Shown here: piece after piece, positions 7,931-16,846 of the stretch
Position numbering within the stretch: position 1 is the first letter of the stretch
How the letters are laid out: the number at the start of each line of letters is the position of its first letter
Assembly (NCBI GenBank): GCA_024400115.1
Contig: JAKSNF010000014.1
Location: 1 to 64,000 of the forward strand
Length of the DNA: 64,000 nt
Reading direction: 5' to 3'
From: Paludibacteraceae bacterium
Lineage (GTDB): Bacteria; Bacteroidota; Bacteroidia; Bacteroidales; Paludibacteraceae
Notes under the pieces: model-generated
What the model was told of the DNA's origin: nothing
Databases searched by the model: none
What the model saw: the letters and a program-made list of their open reading frames with translations, nothing else
Program-made: the position numbers and the translations under genes

Positions 7931-9133
7931 ATGAAAAAGATAATGATGATAACATGTCTGCTGGCTGTCTCTATATGGGCTATGGCAGATGGCGAAGATC
8001 CGTTATACAAGGCTTATTTAGACTCCTTGAATCGGGTCAATAAAACACAAACAGAACAAGCAACCTCCGTTACTCCCGCCATTCCGGCGGAGGGCACTGT
8101 GAGTACTACTCCGGCAACTCCCTTAACGCAAGAGCAGCAAGACTCTATTGCAGAGGTTAAGCGTGCCGAGAGAGCAGCTATGCAGGCAAGGATGGATTCG
8201 ATTAACGAACTGCGCAAAGCACGCATGGCTGCTGCGCAAGCTTATTCGGATTCGTTAGAAGCGGCTGAACGTAATAAACAACGCCGTTCAAGTGTTGCTA
8301 ACGACACTAACGACTCTATCCGTCAGATAGACCGTTTCACTATTGGTGTACGAGGCGGTGCCGCTTCGATGTTACAAAAGTTAGTGAACGAGGATGCCAA
8401 GAGTCAGTTTGGCTTTGATGTGCTCTTAGACCTTCAGTATGCTCACTATTGGTTAAGTAAGAAAGAGCATAAGGTGGGTTTGTTAACGGGACTGAGTTTT
8501 GGTTTGGCACAAGGTGGACTGAAAGCGCCGAATAGTGTCAACCAATACACGGTTACTGACCCTGATGGTATGAAAGCAGACTATACCGTTACGGCGGATA
8601 ATATCAAAGAACGCGATAGACAACTCCAAGTGGAGGTGCCGTTGATGTTCTCGCTCATTACCAAGAAGGGATTCTTCTTTAACCTCGGTCCGCGATTCTT
8701 CTTACCCGTCTATACTCCCTACAAGGCTACGCTTGAGAATCCGTATATAGACGCTTACTTTGAGCAGACGGATGTACACGTAACCAACGAAGTCATTACG
8801 GGTGTGATGAAGGACAAGGTGGTTACCGGCAAAGGCACGACCGATAATAAGCTTAAGCTCAACATCACCCTTGGTACCGAATTAGGTTACGAGTGGGAGT
8901 TTAAGAACAAACAGTCCCTTGGTTTAGGTGTTTATGCTAACTACGGTTTATACAGCATGTTCAAGCAAGATGCCCAAGACCTCAAGAGCCTGATTACCGT
9001 TACGCCGGCTATCCCCTCTACCGTTACCACCAACTCCGCTACGGAGGCGTGGACGGAGAAACAAGGCTTTGTTGATGTCGGTATCAAACTGGCATACCAC
9101 TTCAACTGGTGGAAAACCAAAGCCCGCAAATAA
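7931..9133 (+). CDS. Outer-membrane beta-barrel protein with charged N-terminal linker
   Basis: The 400-aa product starts 11 bp after the repeat-protein gene and has a signal peptide (MKKIMMITCLLAVSIWAMA). Residues about 35-125 are low-complexity: a T/P-rich stretch (VTPAIPAEGTV, TTPATPLT) and an Ala/Arg/Asp-Ser-rich helical segment with repeated DSI/DSL. Residues about 135-400 alternate in the way expected of a membrane beta-barrel (FTIGVRGGAASM, VGLLTGLSFGLAQG, GFFFNLGPRFFLPV) and end FVDVGIKLAYHFNWW, a typical barrel closing strand. It resembles the PorT/OmpW-like outer-membrane proteins of Bacteroidetes, without a specific match. Co-transcription with the T9SS cargo gene suggests it may anchor or assist that protein (inference). 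Confidence 0.7.
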   Translation: MKKIMMITCLLAVSIWAMADGEDPLYKAYLDSLNRVNKTQTEQATSVTPAIPAEGTVSTTPATPLTQEQQDSIAEVKRAERAAMQARMDSINELRKARMAAAQAYSDSLEAAERNKQRRSSVANDTNDSIRQIDRFTIGVRGGAASMLQKLVNEDAKSQFGFDVLLDLQYAHYWLSKKEHKVGLLTGLSFGLAQGGLKAPNSVNQYTVTDPDGMKADYTVTADNIKERDRQLQVEVPLMFSLITKKGFFFNLGPRFFLPVYTPYKATLENPYIDAYFEQTDVHVTNEVITGVMKDKVVTGKGTTDNKLKLNITLGTELGYEWEFKNKQSLGLGVYANYGLYSMFKQDAQDLKSLITVTPAIPSTVTTNSATEAWTEKQGFVDVGIKLAYHFNWWKTKARK

Positions 9134-9189
9134 AACTACGAGAATGTGTTTTTCTTCGTAGGACAATTTTTCATAATAAATTTTTGTTG

Positions 9190-9225
9190 CGCTACCCGTC
9201 CGTGAGGCCCGGTAGCGTTTTTTTT
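9190..9225 (+). terminator. Intrinsic terminator after the barrel gene
   Basis: CGCTACC (9190-9196) pairs with GGTAGCG (9211-9217) around a loop, followed by a run of eight T. Confidence 0.8.
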
Positions 9226-9254
9226 GTAAAAAAGTGGAAAAAAAGAAGAAAAAA

Positions 9255-9286
9255 TTTGCATATATCAAAAAAATGTACTATCTTTG
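9255..9286 (+). promoter_or_regulatory. Promoter of the rpsF-rpsR-rplI-rpmE2 operon
   Basis: TTTG at 9255-9258 (in TTTGCATATATC) and TATCTTTG at 9279-9286 are separated by 20 bp, a full match to the Bacteroidetes consensus. The leader to rpsF is about 80 bp. Confidence 0.8.
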
Positions 9287-9372
9287 CACGCTTTTTCGCG
9301 CGGTCGGGAAATTTGACCAAGCAGAAGCACGATAAATAAACAATTAATTATTAACTAAAAACAATTAACATT

Positions 9373-9717
9373 ATGTTAAATCATTACGAAGCCGTTTTCG
9401 TTCTTACTCCAGTTTTGTCTGAGCCGCAGACGAAGGAAACGGTTGACAAATTCGAGAACCTTCTCAAGGAGAATGGTGGTGCCATTCTGAACCGTGAGGA
9501 GTGGGGTCTTAAGAAATTGGCTTACCCCATCCAAGCTAAGACGACGGGATTCTACAATCTGATTCAATTTGACGCAGAACCCGCTGTTATCGCAACGCTC
9601 GAGACTGAATTCCGTCGTGATGAGCGAGTTATTCGCTTCCTCACTACCCGTCTTGACAAGTACGCATTTGAGTATGCAGAGAAACGTCGTAACAACTTTA
9701 AAAAAGAGGAGGCTTAA
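9373..9717 (+). CDS. rpsF: 30S ribosomal protein S6
   Basis: The 114-aa product is S6 of the small subunit platform, which binds 16S rRNA together with S18. Family features are the N-terminal Y-E-A-V-F-V-L-T-P strand, [12 protein letters not shown] in the middle, and [11 protein letters not shown] followed by [16 protein letters not shown]. The length is normal. It is the first gene of a ribosomal operon, and rpsR starts 2 bp after its stop codon, which fits their joint assembly. Confidence 0.97.
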   Translation: MLNHYEAVFVLTPVLSEPQTKETVDKFENLLKENGGAILNREEWGLKKLAYPIQAKTTGFYNLIQFDAEPAVIATLETEFRRDERVIRFLTTRLDKYAFEYAEKRRNNFKKEEA

Positions 9718-9719
9718 TT

Positions 9720-9989
9720 ATGGCACAAGAGAATGAAGAAGTTCGTTATCTGACCCCGCAGCAGAACGACACCAAACGCAAAAAGTACTGCCGCTTCAAA
9801 AAAGCCGGTATCCGTTACATCGACTACAAAGATCCTGAGTTCCTCAAGAAGTTCCTCAACGAGCAAGGTAAGATTCTTCCTCGCCGTATCACCGGTACTT
9901 CGTTGAAATTCCAACGCAAGGTAGCTCAAGCAGTTAAGAAAGCTCGTCATTTGGCATTACTGCCCTACGTAACCGATATGATGAAGTAA
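9720..9989 (+). CDS. rpsR: 30S ribosomal protein S18
   Basis: The 89-aa product carries the S18 signature: [26 protein letters not shown], then [35 protein letters not shown]. It forms a dimer with S6 on the 30S platform. Length and position between rpsF and rplI are standard. Translational coupling with rpsF is likely because only 2 bp separate them. Confidence 0.97.
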   Translation: MAQENEEVRYLTPQQNDTKRKKYCRFKKAGIRYIDYKDPEFLKKFLNEQGKILPRRITGTSLKFQRKVAQAVKKARHLALLPYVTDMMK

Positions 9990-10024
9990 TTTATGAATTT
10001 ATTAATTTAGAAATTTAGAAGATT

Positions 10025-10477
10025 ATGGATATTATATTGATTCAAGACGTAGCCAACTTAGGTTACAAAAACGATATTGTTAAGGTTAAAGACGGTTACG
10101 GACGTAACTATTTGATCCCCAACAAAATGGCTATCATTGCTAACGAAAGCAATAAGAAACAACTGGCAGAGAACCTCAAACAACAATCCAAGAAGTTAGC
10201 ACAACTGTTAGCTGACGCTGAGGTTCTGGCTGCTAAATTGGCAGATACCGTTATCACCCTCAAGGCTAAAGCTAATGAGGACGGTAAGATCTTCGGTACC
10301 ATCACTACCACTCAAGTTAGTGAGGCTCTGAAAGAGGCCGGTTTTGAAGTAGATAAGAAGATCATCACCATCGAGGCTGTTAAGGAGTTAGGCGAATATA
10401 CCGCTGTTGCTCGTCTGCACCGCGACGTGAAGGCAGAAATTAAGTTAAACGTTGTAGCTGAAAAAGCTGCTGAATAA
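10025..10477 (+). CDS. rplI: 50S ribosomal protein L9
   Basis: The 150-aa product has the two-domain L9 layout: the N-terminal 23S-binding domain ([36 protein letters not shown]), a long connecting helix rich in K/E/A/Q, and the C-terminal domain ([18 protein letters not shown]). The 35-bp gap from rpsR contains AATTTATTAATTTAGAAATTTAG, a short example of the AT-type filler described elsewhere in this window. Confidence 0.97.
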   Translation: MDIILIQDVANLGYKNDIVKVKDGYGRNYLIPNKMAIIANESNKKQLAENLKQQSKKLAQLLADAEVLAAKLADTVITLKAKANEDGKIFGTITTTQVSEALKEAGFEVDKKIITIEAVKELGEYTAVARLHRDVKAEIKLNVVAEKAAE

Positions 10478-10488
10478 TTATTAGCATT

Positions 10489-10743
10489 ATGAAAAAAGGA
10501 ATTCATCCCGAAGACTACCGCGTAGTAGTATTCAAAGATATGTCTGATGGTACTCAGTTCTTCAGCCGCTCTACCGCTGCTACGAAGGACAGTATCGAGA
10601 TTGATGGTGTTACCTATCCGCTCATTAAGTTGGAAATCTCTAACACCTCTCACCCGTTCTACACCGGTAAATCGAAACTCGTCGATACCGCCGGTCGCGT
10701 AGATAAGTTCTTGTCTCGCTACGGAGATCGCAAGAAAAAATAA
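10489..10743 (+). CDS. rpmE2: 50S ribosomal protein L31 type B
   Basis: The 84-aa product ([21 protein letters not shown], then THPFYTGK-like [20 protein letters not shown]) is an L31. It has no Cys at all, so it lacks the zinc-binding C-x-x-C pair and is the C-minus (type B) form. In many bacteria the type B form replaces the zinc form under zinc limitation. In Bacteroidales it is commonly the only copy; that cannot be checked in this window. It lies 11 bp after rplI and is followed by a terminator. Confidence 0.95.
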   Translation: MKKGIHPEDYRVVVFKDMSDGTQFFSRSTAATKDSIEIDGVTYPLIKLEISNTSHPFYTGKSKLVDTAGRVDKFLSRYGDRKKK

Positions 10744-10760
10744 GCGCCGCTTATTTTTAC

Positions 10761-10791
10761 AAAAAGGACAGGCTCGCGCCTGCCCTTTTTT
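10761..10791 (+). terminator. Intrinsic terminator of the ribosomal operon
   Basis: AAAAAGG-A-CAGGC, loop TCGC, GCCTG-C-CCTTTTT: 12 base pairs with one A-C mismatch, with A and T runs on the two sides, so it can act in both directions. Confidence 0.85.
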
Positions 10792-10796
10792 AGTGG

Positions 10797-10848
10797 AGAG
10801 TGGAGAGTTTAGAGTGTAGAGTAGCCGTCTGGTTGTATAGTTTAGAGT
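10797..10848 (+). repeat. Interspersed filler repeat with AGTAGCCGTCT core, copy 1
   Basis: GGAGAGTTTAGAGTGTAG leads into AGTAGCCGTCT (10820-10830) and then TATAGTTTAGAGTT just before the ATG of the next gene. The same composite recurs at 63764-63823 and, inverted, at 31263-31306. Confidence 0.75.
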
Positions 10849-10849
10849 T

Positions 10850-11605
10850 ATGAAAGAGTTATATATTGAGTTTGCAAAGAAATTCGGAATAGCGGTGGCT
10901 ATCTTCGCCATCGTCTTTGTTGCACTTGCTATTGGAGAGCATTGCTTAGGAAAACAACTGATGACTTGGAGCAGTCCCGCTTTTGTTATCGGGTTCGTCG
11001 CCAGCATCATTGGCGTAGCCTATGTACTAACCGTCTCCAACCCCAAGAACTATCTCGGTTTTTACGGAGGTATCGTTATGGCTACCCTACTTGCCGTTCA
11101 GTTCTGGCTCAATAAGCAATTCGACCTCGTTGTTCTGTATTTAGCCGTCTTCATTCCGTTCCTTACTCGTTCGATAGTGGTATGGAAGAGAGGTATGCAG
11201 AAAAGGAAGAAGGAAAAAGGAAGAAGGATTGAGGAAAACGAGTTAGAACCGGCATGGTTAAGTAAGAAAGCACTGCTCATTACAATACTCATCGCCGTAG
11301 CAATCCTTGTTGCCGACTACGCGCTATGCACGCGCGTTATATATAAGGATATGTGGACGGATCGGATGCTCATCAAACTTCTCGGTGCCGGACAGATATG
11401 CTCCTCTGCTTTGGCTCACTATTGGCTTATTCATAAAAAGACCGACGCCTGGATATGGTGGGTCATCTATTCCGTTGTAGGCATTGTGTTCTACGCTATT
11501 CTGCCGGAACCGAATATCTTCCTCGTTGTTCTTAGCATTGTGTTCTTGATTGTTAATGGTTCAGCGTTAATCGCTTGGATAAAAATCACTCCTCGTCATG
11601 TATAA
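10850..11605 (+). CDS. PnuC-like multi-pass inner-membrane protein
   Basis: The 251-aa product has about seven hydrophobic segments split by a charged loop (residues about 118-137, KRGMQKRKKEKGRRIEENE). The C-terminal half (KLLGAGQICSSALAHYWLIHKKTDAWIWW..., then repeated aromatic-rich helices) resembles the PnuC vitamin-transporter family, where a Q in the fourth helix and a W-x-x-W before the next helix are typical. That would make it a facilitator for nicotinamide riboside, thiamine or a similar nucleoside-like substrate. The charged loop is encoded by a purine-rich simple repeat (AGGAAGAAGGAAAAAGG), which may be a filler insertion. No riboswitch is visible upstream. Family assignment is tentative. 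The next gene overlaps by 8 bp. Confidence 0.5.
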   Translation: MKELYIEFAKKFGIAVAIFAIVFVALAIGEHCLGKQLMTWSSPAFVIGFVASIIGVAYVLTVSNPKNYLGFYGGIVMATLLAVQFWLNKQFDLVVLYLAVFIPFLTRSIVVWKRGMQKRKKEKGRRIEENELEPAWLSKKALLITILIAVAILVADYALCTRVIYKDMWTDRMLIKLLGAGQICSSALAHYWLIHKKTDAWIWWVIYSVVGIVFYAILPEPNIFLVVLSIVFLIVNGSALIAWIKITPRHV

Positions 11606-12509
11606 GAAAAAGAAAAACGATACCACCCTTCGCGTACAGGCTAATGCCGAGTTGCTCGACTTCCTGATGACTAAAGTAGGCGGCACGCGCACGTCGCTTA
11701 AGAACCTACTCGGTCGTCGCGTAGTGAACGTGAACGGTTCCGTTCAAACACGCCACGACACTCCCCTTCACACGGGAGATACGGTCACTATTGTTGCCAC
11801 CCGTGGCAATGCCGAACTCAAACACCCGAAATTACGCGTTGTTTATGAAGACGACGACCTCATCGTTGTAGAGAAGAAGCCGGGACTGCTAACCGCTCCC
11901 GTATCAAAAGACTCGGCAGAGACCACTGCCCTCTCTATTCTTCGGCAGTACGTTCGTCGCCAAGACCGCAAGGGAGAAGTCTATCTTGTTCATCGTCTCG
12001 ACCGAGAGACAAGCGGTGTACTCGTTTTTGCTAAGAGTCAAGAACTACGCGAATACATGCGCACGTACTGGGCAGAACTGGTTAAAGACCGCTGCTACAT
12101 AGCCGTAGCGGAAGGCGTTTTCGCCAAACAAGAGGACACCATCACGTCCTGGTTCACGGAGGATAATCGTAACGCCATGGTTTATTCGTCACCTGTAGAT
12201 GACGGCGGACAGAAAGCCGTAACGCAGTATAAGGTTCTCAAGACAATGGGAAACTACAGCCTCGTTGAACTGCATTTAGAGACAGGCAGAACCAATCAGA
12301 TACGCGTGCATTTAGCCTCTATCGGACACCCGGTAGTGGGTGACCGTAAGTACGGACACGGCAATGATCACTCACCCTTGGATAGGTTAGCTCTACACGC
12401 TAAGGAGATAGCTCTTATTCATCCCGTAACGGAAAAAGTGGTGCGCTTCAATGCCCCTACTCCAAAATTATTCCTAACGGTGAATAGGCATGACCCTGAT
12501 GGTAAATAA
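11598..12509 (+). CDS. RluA-family pseudouridine synthase with S4 domain
   Basis: The 303-aa product has an N-terminal S4 RNA-binding domain (RVQANAELLDFLMTKVGG...SLKNLLGRRVVNVNG) and the RluA catalytic domain. The active-site motif is HRLDRETSGVLVFAK with catalytic Asp135, and the later motifs GRTNQIRVHLASIGHPVVGD are intact. It isomerises uridine to pseudouridine in 23S rRNA or tRNA; which member (RluC, RluD or other) is unclear. Its 3' end runs 53 bp into the convergent CotH-like gene, an overlap caused by the repeat-derived 3' end of that gene. Confidence 0.88.
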   Translation: MYKKKKNDTTLRVQANAELLDFLMTKVGGTRTSLKNLLGRRVVNVNGSVQTRHDTPLHTGDTVTIVATRGNAELKHPKLRVVYEDDDLIVVEKKPGLLTAPVSKDSAETTALSILRQYVRRQDRKGEVYLVHRLDRETSGVLVFAKSQELREYMRTYWAELVKDRCYIAVAEGVFAKQEDTITSWFTEDNRNAMVYSSPVDDGGQKAVTQYKVLKTMGNYSLVELHLETGRTNQIRVHLASIGHPVVGDRKYGHGNDHSPLDRLALHAKEIALIHPVTEKVVRFNAPTPKLFLTVNRHDPDGK

Positions 12510-14217
12510 CGAGACTACCATTCGGTAGGAGAACAGATTGTCCTTCGGACTGCAAGACCGTTTCACTGCAAGACCGCCCTTCGGGTTGAAGGAGGTCGGT
12601 TGGATCCGGTTCACCTTCTCCCCACTGCTTTTTTAGCCATTGAACACGATTACGAATGAGGTTGACTACCTCATTCTTTTTTTGCATTTCGTTCGTGTTA
12701 CCATAATTAGGCCAACGCGCCTTATCGTTATCCACCGCAGCGGAGATAGATTGAGCATAGTCGGTCAAATAAGACTCAAAGTTCGCATATTCATAGTAGA
12801 GGAAATGTTTCCACGCCTTAACTACCGCCGCGTGGAAATTAGGATGACTATTCATCTGCCCCACCCAGTTCTGTGGTGCATACGGAAAACGCTCATAGAT
12901 AAAAGCATCACTCATATCATAGAGTGAGTTACCAAAGTCCCACACGGGTCCCCAGAACCATTTAGCATCGGCACCCATATCCTTGTAGAAATAGCACGAA
13001 CCATGATAACTCTCACGGTTACCCATCAATTCTTGCACGATATAGAACTTAGCCGCCGATTCCAAATCGACCTTACTATCAAAAGCCTCATCCGTTCCGT
13101 AAATAGCCGCGTTAAGAGAAACAATAGCGTTATTGATATAATCCCATTGCAGAGAAGATGTTTCCTCGGGCGTGTGCAAGGTGACCCATAATTGAGAACC
13201 GTTATCCTCATTCTTATGTACTTGTAGCGGTTCGTCCTCCCAATAATTATCTATCTCCACAAGCCAGCCACCGGTAATCGAATCGGTGTTCGTGCACCCG
13301 TCTTCTTGCTCTACTATATTGACACGGTCTTTATCCACGCGTATCTGTTCGGTAAGGAAATACAGACCCCTATAATCTCCGTTCAGCACCAGTTCCACTG
13401 CCTCGTGGCGGGGAGTCCACGCCAATCCCATATGTTCGCTGAACCAAAAACCGCAAGGGTTCTTGAGGAATCCCCACGTATCATCGGCGTGCGCCAAGAG
13501 CGTCCAATGCTTAGACTTGGGCAGTCCCATAAGAGCGGTTTTATTATTCAGTTTAAGACGATAAGGTTTCTTGTCAAAATCTCTCCACGTGTAGTTACCG
13601 CGTCCTTTGATTTGCATCGTATCCGGTTTAGTTTGCGAAGCAATAGACTTATATTGCTCCTTTCCCATGTTATCAAGCCAATAATAAGCCTTCAGATAAT
13701 CATTCTTAGACACAATATCCGCCTTGCCCTTGGTGTTAATATAGAGCACGGGCAATGTACCCGATGGCTGTGCCTTGGGCGTTGTCAACGATTGCCAATT
13801 GCCTTGCGCCCATTGTTCGTTATTATTGGGCACAAAAATCTGCCCGACCGGCATATCATCTGTACGAGTAGCTGTTCTTTTCTCGTTACGAGAACCGGCT
13901 ATCTCGTCCTTGAGAGTGCTGATGGCTTTACTATACGTTCCATCCTCTAATGATGTCTCGGCAAAGAAATAACGCTCTATATTGTGAGCAGACGAACTCA
14001 TCGACAGCGAGTTGGTAGTGCTCTTACTCCACCCTTGTATGTCCGTAGAGAGTGTTGGCATTGTTACTACATAAGAGGTAGAGGAAGTGCCATAAACGAA
14101 CTTGACAGACGTGTATTGCGTCTTGGAGTTATCGTAATAGTACGTGCCCGAGGAAATCGTCAGGGCTTGCGCTACAGAACTGAAGAAGATAAGCGTAAGT
14201 AAGAGTAAGTTTCTCAT
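12457..14217 (-). CDS. Secreted CotH-kinase-family protein
   Basis: The 586-aa product has a signal peptide (MRNLLLLTLIFFSSVAQA) and, from about residue 195, a CotH domain: MQIKGRGNYTWRDFDKKPYR, LMGLPKSKHWTLLAHADD, NGDYRGLYFLTEQIRVDKDRVNI and later FKDMGADAKWFWGPVWDFGNSLYD. CotH of Bacillus phosphorylates coat proteins; secreted Bacteroidetes members have no proven substrate. Residues about 30-110 are a Ser/Thr-rich beta domain. The last about 45 residues (LLQPEGRSCSETVLQSEGQS onward) are encoded by a hairpin repeat related to that at 49193, so the original C-terminus was probably replaced or extended. It is the last gene of the trmD operon, 11 bp after trmD. Confidence 0.8.
   Translation of the reverse strand: MRNLLLLTLIFFSSVAQALTISSGTYYYDNSKTQYTSVKFVYGTSSTSYVVTMPTLSTDIQGWSKSTTNSLSMSSSAHNIERYFFAETSLEDGTYSKAISTLKDEIAGSRNEKRTATRTDDMPVGQIFVPNNNEQWAQGNWQSLTTPKAQPSGTLPVLYINTKGKADIVSKNDYLKAYYWLDNMGKEQYKSIASQTKPDTMQIKGRGNYTWRDFDKKPYRLKLNNKTALMGLPKSKHWTLLAHADDTWGFLKNPCGFWFSEHMGLAWTPRHEAVELVLNGDYRGLYFLTEQIRVDKDRVNIVEQEDGCTNTDSITGGWLVEIDNYWEDEPLQVHKNEDNGSQLWVTLHTPEETSSLQWDYINNAIVSLNAAIYGTDEAFDSKVDLESAAKFYIVQELMGNRESYHGSCYFYKDMGADAKWFWGPVWDFGNSLYDMSDAFIYERFPYAPQNWVGQMNSHPNFHAAVVKAWKHFLYYEYANFESYLTDYAQSISAAVDNDKARWPNYGNTNEMQKKNEVVNLIRNRVQWLKKQWGEGEPDPTDLLQPEGRSCSETVLQSEGQSVLLPNGSLVIYHQGHAYSPLGIILE
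12524..12600. repeat. AAGACCG-family hairpin repeat inside the CotH-like gene 3' end
   Basis: The stretch holds CATTCGG, GTCCTTCGGAC, CTGCAAGACCG twice, and CCCTTCGGG, i.e. small UUCG-type hairpins separated by CTGCAAGACCG. The same CTGnAAGACCG core forms the large repeat at 49193-49372. Read on the minus strand it encodes the final part of the CotH-like protein. Confidence 0.7.
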
Positions 14218-14228
14218 GGTATTTGTCT

Positions 14229-14909
14229 TTATTCGTTTTCTAATAAATCGGGACGTCTTTGTTTAGTATGCTCCACCGATTGCTCGTAGAGCCAGTCTGC
14301 AATCTTGGCTTCATTACCGGAAATGAGTATATCGGGCACTTTCCAACCCTTATACTCCGCAGGACGGGTATAAACGCCGGCTTCTAATAGTCCGTCCTGA
14401 AACGAGTCATTAAGGGCAGACTCCACATCGCCTAACGCTCCGGGGAGAAGGCGCACGATAGCGTCCGTCATGATAGCCGCCGGCATCTCTCCTCCGGTGA
14501 GGACGTAGTCTCCAATGGTATATTCTTTGGTAATGAGATGATCACGTACACGCTGATCCACTCCCTTATAGTGACCACATAAGATGATGATATTCTGCTT
14601 AAGCGACAAAGAGTTAGCCGCTTTTTGGTCAAACCGTTCACCATCGGGAGCAGTGAAGATAATCTCATCGTACTCACGCTCCGCTTTTAAGGCAGCTATA
14701 CAGCGATCAATAGGCTCAATCTGGAGCACCATGCCCGCTCCAAAACCAAACGCATAATCGTCCACCTTACGATGTTTAGAGAGGGTATAATCGCGTAGGT
14801 TATGAACGTAAATCTCTACAAGCCCTTTCTTTTTGGCTCGTTCGATAATAGAATGGTTGAGAGGTGACTCCAACAATTCGGGACAACATGTTATTATATC
14901 AATTCTCAT
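14229..14909 (-). CDS. trmD: tRNA (guanine-N1-)-methyltransferase TrmD
   Basis: TrmD methylates G37 of tRNAs with SAM and prevents frameshifting. The trefoil-knot motifs are present: [18 protein letters not shown] and [22 protein letters not shown], followed by the family's SALNDSF-like segment [21 protein letters not shown]. The start is set at [13 protein letters not shown] (226 aa). A longer frame from 14942 would add [11 protein letters not shown], which is encoded by filler sequence (TTATCCACTATCCACA) and overlaps yidD, so it is rejected. It is part of the rnpA-yidD-trmD run. Confidence 0.95.
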   Translation of the reverse strand: MRIDIITCCPELLESPLNHSIIERAKKKGLVEIYVHNLRDYTLSKHRKVDDYAFGFGAGMVLQIEPIDRCIAALKAEREYDEIIFTAPDGERFDQKAANSLSLKQNIIILCGHYKGVDQRVRDHLITKEYTIGDYVLTGGEMPAAIMTDAIVRLLPGALGDVESALNDSFQDGLLEAGVYTRPAEYKGWKVPDILISGNEAKIADWLYEQSVEHTKQRRPDLLENE

Positions 14910-14925
14910 TGTGGATAGTGGATAA

Positions 14926-15156
14926 TTAGGGGACGGGGTCATAACCCGAACCTCCCCAAGGATTGCAACGAAGGATACGTTTAACGCCTAACCAGCCTCC
15001 TTTAAAAATACCGTATTTCATCACCGCCTCCACCATATATTGGCTGCACGTGGGTGTATATCGACACGAGGGAGGTGTCAAGGGTGAGATACAATAACGG
15101 TAGAAATAAACCGGTATCAGAAAGATCTTTCGTACTATGGCTTTAAATGTTTCCAA
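14926..15156 (-). CDS. yidD: Membrane protein insertion efficiency factor YidD
   Basis: The 76-aa product has the YidD core: an amphipathic N-terminus ([23 protein letters not shown]), then [19 protein letters not shown] and [20 protein letters not shown] with the conserved Cys. YidD helps insertion of inner-membrane proteins together with YidC. It overlaps rnpA by 14 bp, the classical rnpA-yidD arrangement; rpmH and yidC are not beside it here. Confidence 0.95.
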   Translation of the reverse strand: METFKAIVRKIFLIPVYFYRYCISPLTPPSCRYTPTCSQYMVEAVMKYGIFKGGWLGVKRILRCNPWGGSGYDPVP

Positions 15157-15475
15157 TCTTCTTTAGTCCTTTTATCATCGCTTTTTCAATGATAGCGTAG
15201 GGTTGTATTTGTTTGTCTATATAGTATATCGCTATGCGATAGTTTCCCTCCTTCTTATTAAGTCGATAGGCTTCGCGGATACGGCGGCGAAGGAGGTTGC
15301 GGTCCACGGCATGCTTAAACAAAGACTTAGGTGCCCAAATGAGCACTTTAGTATCTTCCTCCACCGGCTGATAGACGAACCTTAACGGCCAAGCAACGAA
15401 ACGCTTGCCCACAGTCTGCAGTTCGGCGATAGCCTTATCGGAACACAGTTTCTCTGATTTAGGGAAATTAGGCAT
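15143..15475 (-). CDS. rnpA: Ribonuclease P protein component
   Basis: The 110-aa product carries the RnpA signature helix [16 protein letters not shown] at about residues 79-94 and the preceding basic strand region ([17 protein letters not shown]). It binds the RNase P RNA and assists 5' maturation of tRNA. The conserved N-terminal F-x-K-S-E-x-L opening ([13 protein letters not shown]) sets the start. It overlaps hemD by 8 bp. Confidence 0.93.
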   Translation of the reverse strand: MPNFPKSEKLCSDKAIAELQTVGKRFVAWPLRFVYQPVEEDTKVLIWAPKSLFKHAVDRNLLRRRIREAYRLNKKEGNYRIAIYYIDKQIQPYAIIEKAMIKGLKKIGNI

Positions 15476-16211
15476 TCTGATCTTCTAAATACTTGGCAAT
15501 AGCGGACGTGATAGACGGACACTGCGGCGTAGGAGCCACGATTAAAGGCTCTATTCCAAGATTACGCAAAGCGGCTTGCGTATTGGCTCCAAAGCAAGCG
15601 AACTTAATCTCACTATTCGATAGTTTGGGGAAGGACTGCTTGATAGCCTCTACACCGGTAGGGGTGAAGAGCACCACTAAATCATAATCAAAGGGTGTAC
15701 CTTTGGGCCATACCACAGGAACGGAGCGATACATAACGGCCGGCTGAATTGTAATCTTATGCCCGGCAAACATATTGATAACTTCGTCACTATGGTTCTC
15801 GGAAGTAACCATCATATACTTCTCTGTAGGACGACGGTTCATCGCGGGGAGAAGGTCCTCAAACTTATTATTCTCACTGAAGAACACTTTCCGCTTACGG
15901 TACTGAATATACTTCTGCAAATAATTACCCACCGCCTCCGAGATACAATAATAATGCATCGTATCAGGGATGGTGATACGCATCTCTTCCGCCAAACGGA
16001 AGAAATGGTCAATGGCTAAACGTGAATTAAACAAGACAGCCGTATAATCCAGAGGATTGATACGTTGCAGTCTAAAATCGTGCGCGTTCAGTCCTTCCAC
16101 AGCCATAAGTGGGTGGAATTCACATTCAATACCATAACGTGTTGCCAAATCTGCATACGGATTACGATCCGATTGCGGACGAGGTTGAGAAACAAGAATC
16201 TTTTTTATCAT
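15468..16211 (-). CDS. hemD: Uroporphyrinogen-III synthase
   Basis: The 247-aa product begins MIKKILVSQPRPQSDRNPYA, close to the Bacteroidetes HemD opening, and shows the loosely conserved HemD pattern: FNSRLAIDHFF, YYCISEAVGNYLQKY, LLPA-x-N-R, VVLFTPTGVEAIKQSFP and ACFGANTQAALRNLG. It cyclises hydroxymethylbilane to uroporphyrinogen III for haem, sirohaem and cobalamin synthesis. It overlaps the DUF4271 gene by 4 bp, a gene pair commonly seen in this phylum. Confidence 0.85.
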   Translation of the reverse strand: MIKKILVSQPRPQSDRNPYADLATRYGIECEFHPLMAVEGLNAHDFRLQRINPLDYTAVLFNSRLAIDHFFRLAEEMRITIPDTMHYYCISEAVGNYLQKYIQYRKRKVFFSENNKFEDLLPAMNRRPTEKYMMVTSENHSDEVINMFAGHKITIQPAVMYRSVPVVWPKGTPFDYDLVVLFTPTGVEAIKQSFPKLSNSEIKFACFGANTQAALRNLGIEPLIVAPTPQCPSITSAIAKYLEDQNA

Positions 16212-16846
16212 ATAACCCTAATTAAAAAATACAAACCTATAAGCGAGCCTATCTCTACCGTCAACCAATAGGCGATAAGACCCAAAAACGTTTTCCAATT
16301 ATGTACAAAACTTTGATAATATCGTATAAAAATAACAAATAACCAAACTAACACTATAACTCCCATCCCTATTCGCCAACCTAACCAATTATCGGTCCAA
16401 ACAGCACCTAAATTGAGGATATATAACGCCGTTGTTAGTATCAAGATAAGATTCATCATAAAACTTTTAGGAAAACCAAAACGTTTCATCTTTCCAAACC
16501 ATGAGATGAGTTCGCGCACGCACCAACGAATTAAACACCACCCCAACACACATACCGTAACAAGCATATAATAAGTAAAATCAAACGCGCCACCTCTGTA
16601 AAAGACAAGCGTCCACGAGAATGAAGCGGTTAATAAACTAAAAAGCCTTAACTCCAACGAACTAACACCATAGATGGCTGCATCATTATAAACACGATCC
16701 GTTTGCGTGAAAGCCATCTGCCACGCCGCACGCATAATCTTAGGCTGATGGAAATTGGCTACCACAAGCAACAAAAACAAAAATAGCATCATCCACATCA
16801 CCCAAGGAGCAGTACTCAGCGTCGTTATATGTTCAATCGCAGTCAT
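16208..16846 (-). CDS. DUF4271 multi-pass membrane protein
   Basis: The 212-aa product has about five or six hydrophobic helices, with W-rich segments, and a conserved-looking centre (RWCVRELISWFGKMKRFGFPKSF). Position directly upstream of hemD and this size are typical of DUF4271 proteins of Bacteroidetes, whose function is unknown. It overlaps both neighbours by 4 bp, so it is translationally coupled to the U32 peptidase gene upstream and hemD downstream. Confidence 0.7.
   Translation of the reverse strand: MTAIEHITTLSTAPWVMWMMLFLFLLLVVANFHQPKIMRAAWQMAFTQTDRVYNDAAIYGVSSLELRLFSLLTASFSWTLVFYRGGAFDFTYYMLVTVCVLGWCLIRWCVRELISWFGKMKRFGFPKSFMMNLILILTTALYILNLGAVWTDNWLGWRIGMGVIVLVWLFVIFIRYYQSFVHNWKTFLGLIAYWLTVEIGSLIGLYFLIRVI

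Noticed and set aside
14910..14942. N-terminal extension of TrmD to 14942
   Set aside because: Encoded by TTATCCACTATCCACA filler and overlaps yidD; the family starts at MRIDI.
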